From JBBQIY01 sp964618405 (lineage in GTDB: Bacteria > Verrucomicrobiota > Kiritimatiellia > RFP12 > UBA3636): 14,936 nt of DNA. The notes beneath the pieces were generated by a model that saw only the letters and a list, made by a program, of their open reading frames with translations, was not told the origin of the DNA and did not search any database. Where the stretch lies: the NCBI GenBank assembly GCA_964618405.1, contig CAZUAY010000074.1:1-14936 (forward strand). The letters run 5' to 3'. Within the stretch, counting starts at the first letter, position 1. Every line of letters begins with the position of its first letter. Position numbers and translations under genes: made by a program. Positions 6,653 through 13,973 of the stretch are shown one piece after another.

Positions 6653-7149
6653 CGAATTCCTTCCACCGCACTTTTTCCGCCGCGGTCTAAAACAAGCACG
6701 GCATTCGTTTCAATTCTCACAACTGTCGATTTCGCATCCCAGTAAAGATTCGTTCCACTGAGCTTCACGCCACCCTTTTCAAGATAAACTCGACCATAAC
6801 AATCGGCGGTCATATCCTTCTGGTTAAAATCGCCTCGCTCCGCACCGGCAACGCCGTTCGTCGTACCATCCTCCGACATCAAATACACCCGGATATTACC
6901 TTCTCCCGATACGCCAACGTCAGTCATCCACGCCCGGTCTGCCAGCAGCATTGATTGCACCCGCCCGTTTTCGTGACGCTGGAGCGGAAGCCTGAGTCCC
7001 TCAATCGTCTGCGCCGTGGGTGTCATGCCCTGCGCCGCGGCACTGCCGACCACAAACACCGAAACCAGTCCAATGATCATCGTAAACGGCCAAACCCTAC
7101 GCCACTTTTCTTCATCCCAAGTGTAATTCTTTCTCCCTCGTTGCACCAT
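6649..7149 (-). CDS. LptC/OstA-like LPS export protein
   Basis: This 166-residue protein has a basic N-terminus, a hydrophobic segment at about 21-36 ending AAAQ (signal anchor or cleavable signal), then beta-rich sequence. The C-terminal third (GRVYLEKGGVKLSG, then TNLYWDAKSTVVRIETNAV) has the LptC/OstA strand pattern with a target-strand-plus-D/Y-rich rhythm. LptC is the bitopic anchor that passes LPS from LptFG to LptA. The assignment rests on this pattern and on the ATGA overlap with lptA. The frame is open further upstream, but AAAGGA sits 9-10 nt before the ATG at 7149, whereas the ATGs at 7203 and 7233 lack a site. A second LptA/OstA-like protein is the main alternative. Confidence 0.75.
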   Translation of the reverse strand: MVQRGRKNYTWDEEKWRRVWPFTMIIGLVSVFVVGSAAAQGMTPTAQTIEGLRLPLQRHENGRVQSMLLADRAWMTDVGVSGEGNIRVYLMSEDGTTNGVAGAERGDFNQKDMTADCYGRVYLEKGGVKLSGTNLYWDAKSTVVRIETNAVLVLDRGGKSAVEGIR

Positions 7150-7223
7150 CGCATTCTTTCCTTTAAAAAATTCTCGTAGCAGTGTAAACCTCCACCTTTT
7201 CATGGATGTCTCTGTTGAAAACA

Positions 7224-7252
7224 ATTGTGCCATAAAAAGGGTGGAATATCAA
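7224..7252 (-). promoter_or_regulatory. Extended -10 promoter of the lpt array
   Basis: On the minus strand TTGATA (7252-7247) is followed after 17 bp by CACAAT (7229-7224). The spacer ends in a T-run and TATGG, which supplies an extended -10 TGn. The motif TTTTTATGGCACAATT is almost the same as the one at 14822-14850 before the AsmA-kdsB-kdsA unit. The transcript would start near 7217 and have a leader of about 70 nt to the ATG at 7149. Confidence 0.6.
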
Positions 7253-7276
7253 CGTTCAAACCAAGCGTATGTAAAA

Positions 7277-7306
7277 TGTATATTACCACGAAGAAATGTC
7301 TGTCAA
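7277..7306 (-). promoter_or_regulatory. Second upstream promoter candidate of the lpt array
   Basis: A consensus -35 TTGACA (7306-7301) is followed after 18 bp by TATACA (7282-7277), four of six matches to a -10. It would give a second, longer leader (about 120 nt). The perfect -35 box is the main evidence. Confidence 0.45.
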
Positions 7307-7574
7307 TGAAACGGGTTGGAAAACCCGTGCTCCGTTCGTTACGACCACTCTTTTAGCTCGACGTTATAGGCAAACCCGCCTGTTCTCATACAACGACGTC
7401 AATGTAATCTCCAACGTCACCATAATCTTGCGCAGAAGTTCAAGATTATGGTGGAGGGTTTCCCCGTGACAGCGCAACTCATAGATGCGAACCACCTTGG
7501 CGATTTGCTTTTGTGTATCAATTCTGAGATTCTGAGATAACCCAATTTAAAAGTTTGCCAAGGTATTGAGGGTT
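7307..7574. other. Intergenic region with perfect inverted repeat and possible relic ORF
   Basis: The gap between the start of the LptC-like gene (7149) and the plus-strand unit is more than 400 bp. Besides the promoters, it holds a perfect 13-bp inverted repeat (7418-7430 with 7441-7453). On the minus strand a frame of about 57 codons (about 7371-7546) is open; it would encode a helix-rich, Leu/Arg/Glu-rich peptide (with KQIAKVVRIYELR and LELLRKIM segments) ending at a TAA. It lacks an ATG, GTG or TTG start at its N-terminus and is not recognisable. It may be a gene relic or chance. Confidence 0.45.
7418..7453. repeat. Perfect 13-bp inverted repeat
   Basis: CACCATAATCTTG (7418-7430) and its exact reverse complement (7441-7453) flank a 10-nt loop. 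No U-tract follows on either strand, so a terminator is unlikely. It could be an operator-like palindrome, a mobile-element relic or an RNA hairpin. It lies between the divergent lpt array and the three-gene exported unit. Confidence 0.85.
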
Positions 7575-7730
7575 ATGGTATTTTCCAACTCCGTTGATCA
7601 AAAACGAATTGGAACTTGTGAGATTTCAATAGGACTAACGTTGCTGTTTAGCGTTTCTGTGTTGTTCGGCTTTACATGCCGCCGACTGGGAAGGTACGAA
7701 CAAATTGTCGAAAACAATAAAAACGAATGA
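7575..7730 (+). pseudogene. Out-of-frame signal-peptide-like ORF before the HExxH protein
   Basis: An ATG at 7575 opens a 51-codon frame whose residues 18-32 (SIGLTLLFSVSVLFG) look like a signal-peptide core. It then runs out of frame into the downstream gene and stops at 7728-7730. The downstream gene's own frame, open from 7639, reads LAFLCCSALHAADWEG, which looks like the end of a signal peptide and its cleavage site, but that frame has no ATG, GTG or TTG before 7705. A net +1 shift between about 7640 and 7665 would join the two into one exported protein. A mutation, a sequencing error or a programmed shift could all explain this. Confidence 0.45.
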
Positions 7731-8712
7731 TCTGTGCGAGGCAACAGCTACGCCGCCGGGGAAAGTCGTTTCCGGAGGTCAGGTGCTGGGTTGCGACTGG
7801 TCTTGGACCATGAAGACTCCACTTAATTATGCGAGTTGGAAGTCTTATTATCCTGAGGAACCGGCACGCCAGCATGGTGTGCGTTTTGAAGGTGAATATA
7901 TTCCCGAGGGAGAAGGTGGTGGCGGAACACCGCGAATATACGATTGGGGGTTGACGGTAACCGATCCGAATAAAACTTGCGACTACTGCCTTTTCAGTGA
8001 AATACCTTCGCAGATAAGATGTCCAGAACCGACACTTGGTTCTATACACGATGTCCCGTGCAGCTATATTCCCAATGGGAATCCGATTTTCCGCATCATG
8101 CTTATTTATATTTTTCTAAAGGAGGGCGATGCGCCTGGAGTCGAGGCGATGGAAGGAACTCCGAAGGGATATTATCTTGGGAATTATCCGACAATTCCCG
8201 ATGTTGCAGGAGACAAGACAGAGTCATCTTCGACGCAAAAGCCATGTGAAAAATGTCACTCTGGAACGGTCAGTGGTTATGACATCAGCTTTCCACCCCT
8301 CCAGGTTACCTCGTGGGTGAGTGAAATCTTCATTGCAACATGGAAGGAAATGCCAACCAACGCCGGACCAAAAACCCTGACAGCAATGGAAAAACACCAT
8401 GAATTGGTGCTGCAGCATGAAACAAAACACCACACTCAGTTTATTGACCTTTATGCAAAACCCTTGATGAACGCCATCGATAATCTGAATGCAACCTATC
8501 ATTATGAGTATTGCTCGTTGGCATTTGAGGGATCTGACATGGCTGAAAGAGCATTAAAAGATGCCGATATGGCGTATAGCCGGCATCGCAAAATCGTTAT
8601 CAAGCGTCTCGAATCGTGGGATGCGTACGAAGCTGCCGCTGCCGCATTGGATACCATTGACTACCCACTTATTGACAAAGAAATGCCCACCGACATTCGA
8701 ATTAAGGACTAG
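7705..8712 (+). CDS. Putative exported zinc-protease-like protein with HExxH (DUF922-like)
   Basis: The open frame from a TTG at 7705 encodes 335 residues. AAGG lies 10 nt upstream, but the true start may lie upstream through a frame change. H238-E-T-K-H242, within ELVLQHETKHHTQF and followed by DLYAKPL, matches the HExxH zinc-binding helix and its context in DUF922-type predicted secreted proteases. The rest of the protein has no domain I recognise. Two cysteine pairs stand out: C92-x2-C95 (CDYC) and C181-x2-C184-H185 (CEKCH), a c-type-heme-like string that may equally be a metal or disulfide site. The gene is first in a three-gene unit, with the next start 7 bp after its stop. Substrate and role are unknown. 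Confidence 0.7.
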   Translation: MSKTIKTNDLCEATATPPGKVVSGGQVLGCDWSWTMKTPLNYASWKSYYPEEPARQHGVRFEGEYIPEGEGGGGTPRIYDWGLTVTDPNKTCDYCLFSEIPSQIRCPEPTLGSIHDVPCSYIPNGNPIFRIMLIYIFLKEGDAPGVEAMEGTPKGYYLGNYPTIPDVAGDKTESSSTQKPCEKCHSGTVSGYDISFPPLQVTSWVSEIFIATWKEMPTNAGPKTLTAMEKHHELVLQHETKHHTQFIDLYAKPLMNAIDNLNATYHYEYCSLAFEGSDMAERALKDADMAYSRHRKIVIKRLESWDAYEAAAAALDTIDYPLIDKEMPTDIRIKD

Positions 8713-8719
8713 AAATATC

Positions 8720-9955
8720 ATGAAAAGTATTACCATTGCTATTATCGCATGCCTGTTTCTAAGTCTGTTATGCTCCAAGGCCGATGAAGTCCATACCCAA
8801 TACGAGAACGTTTGGGCTAATGACAATTACAAAACCATGCTGTTGTTCGATGAATTATCAGGCCGGGTGATGGATATGATGGTGCCGAAGACGTCCAAGC
8901 CTCCTTTTCACTTCCGTGACAACGGCGACTTGGGTCATATTTTAGATTTTCAAAACTGGATTCATATTGATCGATCTTCTGCCTCGATGATCCCGGGAAC
9001 AACAAATTCGATTCACATGCACATATTAGGCATTGAAGGCGGAAGAAGACCTAAGTTCTTCTTCGACTACAGCGTATCAATGATAAAAAGTGAGTTCACA
9101 GGGGGGAGTTGCTTCATCTGGGACATCAATGACTGGAAAGATATTCCAGAGGAGCTGAAAAAGCAGAAGGAGCTGTTTCTTTACTCACGCATCTCCAATC
9201 AGGTAGCTGGGCATTACTACAAGCCAATCTCTCGTGGAAATTCAATACTGCTCGACAAGACGCTTTATAATAAGCTTGTCGCTAAAATGACTAAGTCGAA
9301 CCCCGAGCCTTTTTATGCGCCGAAATACATCAACGAGGGTAATAGAAACTACCGCAAAACGCGGCTTAACTTGGCCCGCTATGACGACGGGAGGCTGAAG
9401 ACCTCCGCCCCCGACTATGCCTTCGAGATGTTGCTTGACCGCAGTTCCGGATATCTGGCTGTGTACATCCGTTATCAGAACAAGGACGAGCCGAAGGATA
9501 TCGACGTATCCGTAATCAGAAAAATGATTGATCCCGACGAACTGACTGCTGTCGTTTGGGATTATTGGGTTCGTCCAGGCACCGAGCCTGGGCGAAGGCT
9601 CAAGTCTGAAAAGGCGGCCGATCTTGCGAACAAGACTCAGTCGAAAACTCAGGGCGATGGGGACGACACGAGCTTTACCATACGCGTCAATCAAGTTTAC
9701 GGCACCGTGCGTCCAATCTGGGAGCTTGAGATCTGGGCGGAATTGGGGCGGCGCATTCAGGAAAGTAAAAAACCGTATATCCTTGCTTTCAACGATGAGG
9801 ATATTAAAGAGCTGAAGCAACCGGAAATATCGCAGACGTATTTGGTGGTTACCCAAGAACTCTACGATGCGATGGAAGTTCTGCGGAAGGCTTCGGATAA
9901 GACGACGCGATTGGAAGGCGAACGCGAGTCGCTGAAGGGAATGCTGTCGCAATGA
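8720..9955 (+). CDS. Exported protein of unknown function (second gene of three-gene unit)
   Basis: This 411-residue protein starts with a clear signal peptide (MKS, hydrophobic core ITIAIIACLFLSLLC, cleavage SKA-DEV). I do not recognise a domain. The mature part is rich in Lys, Asp, Arg and aromatic residues, with short beta-like stretches in the middle. A Lys/Ser/Thr-rich low-complexity linker lies near residues 295-315, and the last 35 residues are heptad-like and may form a coiled coil (ELYDAMEVLRKASDK). The ATG at 8720 was chosen because AAGGA (8704-8708) precedes it and a signal peptide starts there; the frame is open 53 codons further up inside the previous gene. Its stop overlaps the next start in ATGA. 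Probably periplasmic. Confidence 0.8.
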   Translation: MKSITIAIIACLFLSLLCSKADEVHTQYENVWANDNYKTMLLFDELSGRVMDMMVPKTSKPPFHFRDNGDLGHILDFQNWIHIDRSSASMIPGTTNSIHMHILGIEGGRRPKFFFDYSVSMIKSEFTGGSCFIWDINDWKDIPEELKKQKELFLYSRISNQVAGHYYKPISRGNSILLDKTLYNKLVAKMTKSNPEPFYAPKYINEGNRNYRKTRLNLARYDDGRLKTSAPDYAFEMLLDRSSGYLAVYIRYQNKDEPKDIDVSVIRKMIDPDELTAVVWDYWVRPGTEPGRRLKSEKAADLANKTQSKTQGDGDDTSFTIRVNQVYGTVRPIWELEIWAELGRRIQESKKPYILAFNDEDIKELKQPEISQTYLVVTQELYDAMEVLRKASDKTTRLEGERESLKGMLSQ

Positions 9956-12213
9956 GGATGAAAATGTTGCGTGCAGTCGGCGAGTGTCTTGCGTTCGCCC
10001 TTGTTTTGTGCGGAGTCGTCAGCCGTGCGGATGAACTCGCTTTGCTTGAGGCGGCGCAGTCGAAAATCGAGAGCGGTTCGTTTAGCAGACAAGATGCAGC
10101 GGCCTGTGAACGGTATGCCAAAACCTCTAAAACGAATCAGGAGCGGTTTCTCCTTTTGGTGGCCTCGTACCAAAGGCGTGTATTGGGATATCCGTCAAAA
10201 TCTCTCGATGCTATTGCTCCTTATGTTTTTGAGCCTGCAGCGTATGCCGACTGGAAAAAACGGAATGATGCTGAATACACAAAAAAGCTGAGGGAGTATG
10301 ATCGAGAGGTGGCAACGTGGGGCGCAGCCAGCCGCAGAAATCCCGGTGGTTTGCAAGCGCCACCCGTGGTGCCTCACGACATTCAAATTGATTTGCCGCC
10401 ACCTGAGGAATGGCGTTTTGACAAACAAAGCGTCTTGTTCGCCATTGAAGGCGCAAACTGCTTGTGCGATGTTGGAAAGTATCAGGAAGCACTGAAGATC
10501 ATCGGCAAGATCGGACAGGACACGGACACGGTCGGTCGGATTTATGCGGCGGAGAGTGCTGGAGACGTGTTTTCCGGAATGCGAATGCTGAAAAAAGCGC
10601 TCGAAATGTATGATGCGGCCAGGAATTTCATGTCGATGCATCGGTCGCAGTTCTCCGTAGGCGAAGAAGATCTCCGCAAAGTCTTCGAATCGGAGATTGC
10701 GGTTGCGGCGAAACGCATCTCAGACAAGCGGGCAAAGACCCTTAAACTTCTTGAGATCGAGCAATACGGCCCTGAATGGGTTTTGTACAAGGATGCCGAG
10801 GTGCTGAGAAAAGAAAAAAGGCGATTTTCGGGGGCGTTTTCGAAATACCGTGAATTATCTTTGATGGCTGAAGGAACGATGTTCGGCGATGCGGCGGGCT
10901 TTGGAATCATCGGCGTGTTTCTTTCGCTTGCCGATAAAGATGGCATGCAAGCATGGCTGGCAGAGAAAACCGAGCTGGAAGCGGTTCTTGTGCGTTGCCG
11001 GGGGATGCGGCGTGATCTTGCCCTTCAAGCACCCTCTCCTTCCAAGCTCGCACAGATCGACCAGGCTATTATTGTTGCGGAACAGGCGCTTAAGGATCTG
11101 ATGGCGTTGCCCACTGGCAGAAACGCTGGAGCGGAAGTGCTTCGGTTGGCTAAAGATTTCCTTGCTGCAAATGAATTTGGACTGTATCGCGGGGAGGTCT
11201 TGTTTGCGCTGGGTAATCACTACCTTGAATCCCAATATGATGTGAAAGCCGCGATAGAAAGCTATGTGAAAAGCAAGCAGTGGTGTGATGCTGCTTTTAA
11301 ACTTGATGCGAAGTTGAATCAGTTTCAGATCCCTGAAAAATCGGCATCTGTTTCGGCTCCACCCAAGACCATGAAGATGAAAGATGCCTGGGGAAACATC
11401 GATTGGGCTATTCCACAAACGGGAAAGCTGTTCAACCGCCGTACGGCTAAATGGTATTTAGGCTATTTGAGAATCATGGCTGGCACCAAGTTAGCATTGG
11501 CGTATTTCATTGATGGGCAGAAGGACGCGGCGATCGACGAATTGTGGGTTATTACGGCTTTTGATGAGATCGAAAAGAAGCAATGTGCAGCGGGAATGCC
11601 CAATAGCTATTCTCGGCTAAAACGCGGGTTTGAGGATGGTCGACTTTTTGCGACGCAAGAGGATATTCGGAGCTTTAGCGGGAGTGCCAAAATTCGCTTG
11701 CTTACGGCAGATTATTATTACGAACTCGAACAGTGGCAAGAAGCAAAGGAACGCTATGCAAGTCTACGAGAAGATCATTATGATAAACTCAACACGACGG
11801 CGAGGGCTTATCTGGATTTGGTACAAGCACATTGTGCCATGCTGACAGAGGGGCGGAAAGCAGCGTTTCCTTTGTTTCAGAAATTCGAGGCCCAGTACCA
11901 GAATACTCCTTCCTGGAACCGAGCGATGTCGGTGATGTTCTCCTATTATCAGGATAAACCAGAGACGCACGACAAGGCCGCAAAAGCGTTGTGGAGCATT
12001 TACACGAAGATGCCCGATACCGACAAAGGCCATCATTCGCTCGCCATGCTGGGACTCTTTTATACCTGTTCGAAGCAATACGACAAAGCGATTGAAATCC
12101 TTACCTTGTGCCAGACGAAGTGTCCTGAATATAAAAGCGCCGTTGAGTCGTGTCTAGCTGATGCCATCCGGGGCAAAACGACTGCGTTGGAAATAAAGGA
12201 AACTCAGCCTTAA
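9952..12213 (+). CDS. Large exported TPR-like protein (third gene of three-gene unit)
   Basis: The 753-residue product begins with a signal peptide (core AFALVLCGVV, cleavage SRA-DEL). The remainder is almost wholly alpha-helical in appearance, with TPR-like helix pairs such as KYQEALKIIGKIGQ near 175, LKKALEMYDAARNF near 215, QWQEAKERYASLRED near 595 and QYDKAIEILTLCQTKCPEY near 710. A Pro-rich stretch at about 125-155 separates an N-terminal helical part. TPR solenoids usually bind peptides or other proteins, so it may be a periplasmic scaffold for the other two products. The ATG overlaps the previous stop (ATGA), with AAGGGA 11 nt upstream. No precise family is recognised. Confidence 0.8.
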   Translation: MRMKMLRAVGECLAFALVLCGVVSRADELALLEAAQSKIESGSFSRQDAAACERYAKTSKTNQERFLLLVASYQRRVLGYPSKSLDAIAPYVFEPAAYADWKKRNDAEYTKKLREYDREVATWGAASRRNPGGLQAPPVVPHDIQIDLPPPEEWRFDKQSVLFAIEGANCLCDVGKYQEALKIIGKIGQDTDTVGRIYAAESAGDVFSGMRMLKKALEMYDAARNFMSMHRSQFSVGEEDLRKVFESEIAVAAKRISDKRAKTLKLLEIEQYGPEWVLYKDAEVLRKEKRRFSGAFSKYRELSLMAEGTMFGDAAGFGIIGVFLSLADKDGMQAWLAEKTELEAVLVRCRGMRRDLALQAPSPSKLAQIDQAIIVAEQALKDLMALPTGRNAGAEVLRLAKDFLAANEFGLYRGEVLFALGNHYLESQYDVKAAIESYVKSKQWCDAAFKLDAKLNQFQIPEKSASVSAPPKTMKMKDAWGNIDWAIPQTGKLFNRRTAKWYLGYLRIMAGTKLALAYFIDGQKDAAIDELWVITAFDEIEKKQCAAGMPNSYSRLKRGFEDGRLFATQEDIRSFSGSAKIRLLTADYYYELEQWQEAKERYASLREDHYDKLNTTARAYLDLVQAHCAMLTEGRKAAFPLFQKFEAQYQNTPSWNRAMSVMFSYYQDKPETHDKAAKALWSIYTKMPDTDKGHHSLAMLGLFYTCSKQYDKAIEILTLCQTKCPEYKSAVESCLADAIRGKTTALEIKETQP

Positions 12214-12346
12214 CCGCACAAACCTTCACCGTTCAAAACCACCTGTCAGCCCGGAAATGGATTGGGCACTTTCCTATAGATTTTCAGCGTGACAAAATAG
12301 GCGACATAATGGACACTCTTGGCAACTCACAACTCGCAACTTCTCC
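12214..12346. other. Convergent intergenic gap with heptamer-like repeat
   Basis: This 133-bp stretch separates the TPR-like gene from kdsA, which are convergent. I see no strong terminator. It contains a degenerate 7-bp tandem repeat at 12323-12343 (CAACTCA, CAACTCG, CAACTTC). A weak pairing of GGAAA and TTTCC near 12255-12276 is not convincing as a terminator. Confidence 0.5.
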
Positions 12347-13225
12347 CTAAAATTTTGCCTTCCGGCCAATCTCCGAAATTGCCACCAACTGCTTCCAGAG
12401 CTCCGGCATCTTTGAAAAAGCGATAGCGTTCGCCGCATCTGAAAGGGCCGTTTCGGGCGTCTCGTGGGTCTCGATAAACACGCCGTCCACCGCACCCGTT
12501 GCCACTGCCGCCCGCGCAAGCGCCGGTGCCCACTTGCCATCACCGCCGCTGCCTGTACCCAGTGCGCCTGGACGCTGCACCGAATGGGTCGCATCAAAAA
12601 TAACCGGATAGCCAAAGGATTGCAATACTAAAAGACTCCGCATGTCCGCAACGAGGTTCCGATAGCCAAACGACGCCCCGCGCTCGGTGAGCAAAATCTT
12701 GTGGTTGCCCGTAGACTCAATCTTAGCAATCACCTGCTCCATGTCCTCGGGAGCCATGCACTGCATCTTCTTCACATTCACCACGCAGCCCGTCTCGCCT
12801 GCCGCGAGAAGCAGATCAGTCTGCCGACAGAGAAACGCCGGGATCTGAAGGATGTCCACATACTTGGCCGCCTCAAACGCCTGCCATGGTTCATGGATAT
12901 CCGTGACCACCGGCACCTGAAATGTGTTCCGCACTTCGGAAAGTATTTCAAGCCCCTGCTCGATCCCAGGTCCACGATAGCTCGACACGGATGAACGGTT
13001 CGCCTTATCGAATGAAGCTTTAAAAATAAGGGGAACCTTCAACTTGCGCGACATCGCCACAAGCTTCCCAGCCAGAATCAGACTGTGCTCGCGCGACTCA
13101 ATCACACACGGGCCTGCCATCAGAGCAAGATGCTTCGATGCTCCAAACGACACCCCGAACTTGCCCCCAGTCGAAACGACCCGGGCTTTTGGTTTTGCAC
13201 CTGTCTCTATTTTCTTTTTCATCAT
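12347..13225 (-). CDS. kdsA: 3-deoxy-D-manno-octulosonate 8-phosphate synthase (KdsA)
   Basis: This cytoplasmic enzyme condenses phosphoenolpyruvate with arabinose 5-phosphate to Kdo-8-phosphate, an early step of LPS core synthesis. The 292-residue protein shows FKASFDKANRSS, DIHEPW, QIPAFLCRQTDLL and DATHSVQ. The N-terminal motif AGPC-VIES has a cysteine (C40) where the E. coli enzyme has asparagine. With H214, E252 and D263 this makes the four-ligand metal site of the Aquifex-type enzyme (C11, H185, E222, D233), with nearly identical spacing. A metal-dependent class is therefore predicted. The usual KKGQF or KKPQF block reads KKMQC here. The gene starts 1 bp after kdsB, with a second ATG three bases on. 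It has no strong Shine-Dalgarno and looks coupled to kdsB. Confidence 0.97.
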   Translation of the reverse strand: MMKKKIETGAKPKARVVSTGGKFGVSFGASKHLALMAGPCVIESREHSLILAGKLVAMSRKLKVPLIFKASFDKANRSSVSSYRGPGIEQGLEILSEVRNTFQVPVVTDIHEPWQAFEAAKYVDILQIPAFLCRQTDLLLAAGETGCVVNVKKMQCMAPEDMEQVIAKIESTGNHKILLTERGASFGYRNLVADMRSLLVLQSFGYPVIFDATHSVQRPGALGTGSGGDGKWAPALARAAVATGAVDGVFIETHETPETALSDAANAIAFSKMPELWKQLVAISEIGRKAKF

Positions 13226-13226
13226 T

Positions 13227-13973
13227 TTAAATCAATCCGCTTTCTCGAATGAGCTTCTCGACCACGGCTACGTCTTCCGGTCGATCAACACCGATGCCCA
13301 CTTCTTTCGTCCGAACCACGCCGATCCTGCCGCCAATCCACATCGCACGCAATTGTTCCAGTGACTCTGCTTTCTCCAGCGCACAAGGTTTCTCTGCAAC
13401 CAAGCGCTTCAAAAAAGCTCCACGATAACCATAAATACCAATGTGCCGCTGATAAAGTCCAGAGGCGAGTTCCGGCGCACCATCGCGCCGACACGGGATC
13501 GGCAGACGCGAGAAATACAGTGCTCCGTCAAACGAATCCAGTACCACCTTCACGATCGTCGGCGCCATGAGTTCATCCATGCTGTTGATCGGTGCACAGG
13601 CCGTTGACATCTGCCAGCGATCCTCTTCCTTCAACTTTGAAGCCACGGCATCGATGAGATCCGGATGGATCAGTGGCTCATCCCCTTGAATGTTGACCAC
13701 AATATCGTCATCGTCTGCACCCGCCGCCTCGGCGACCCGGTCCGTCCCTGACGGATGGTCTTCCCGCGTCATGACAACCCGCGCCCCACAGCCTTTGAGG
13801 GCCACGGCAATGCGCTCCTCATCCGTAGCCACGACGACCTCATCAAGCGTCTTGGCTTTGAGACATGCCTCCACAACCCAGCGAACCAACGGCTTGCCGC
13901 AGATCGGTGTCAGACTCTTGCCGGGAAAGCGCGTTGAACCCCAACGCGATGGGATGACGCCAATAACCTTCAT
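13227..13973 (-). CDS. kdsB: CMP-Kdo synthetase (3-deoxy-manno-octulosonate cytidylyltransferase, KdsB)
   Basis: KdsB activates Kdo with CTP to CMP-Kdo, the donor for the transferase WaaA. The 248-residue protein has IPSRWGSTRFPGKSL at the N-terminus (CTP site), TREDHPSGTDRVAEA near 69-83, NIQGDEPLI near 93-101, and EQLRAMW plus GVDRPEDV near the C-terminus, all standard for the family. The start overlaps the stop of the AsmA-like gene as ATGA and kdsA follows after 1 bp, so the three are one translational unit. Kdo-8-phosphate phosphatase (KdsC) and arabinose-5-phosphate isomerase (KdsD) are not in the window. Confidence 0.97.
   Translation of the reverse strand: MKVIGVIPSRWGSTRFPGKSLTPICGKPLVRWVVEACLKAKTLDEVVVATDEERIAVALKGCGARVVMTREDHPSGTDRVAEAAGADDDDIVVNIQGDEPLIHPDLIDAVASKLKEEDRWQMSTACAPINSMDELMAPTIVKVVLDSFDGALYFSRLPIPCRRDGAPELASGLYQRHIGIYGYRGAFLKRLVAEKPCALEKAESLEQLRAMWIGGRIGVVRTKEVGIGVDRPEDVAVVEKLIRESGLI

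Noticed and set aside
8245..8259. Cytochrome c heme site (CEKCH)
   Set aside because: One CxxCH string alone, with no other cytochrome features such as a distal Met motif, is too weak. It is noted as a feature of the protein only.
9242..9952. 236-codon antisense ORF opposite the second exported gene
   Set aside because: It lies wholly within a well-supported gene with a signal peptide and ribosome site, and its translation shows no family motif.
12255..12276. Terminator between the TPR-like gene and kdsA
   Set aside because: Only a 5-bp AT-rich stem can be drawn, with no clear U-tract.
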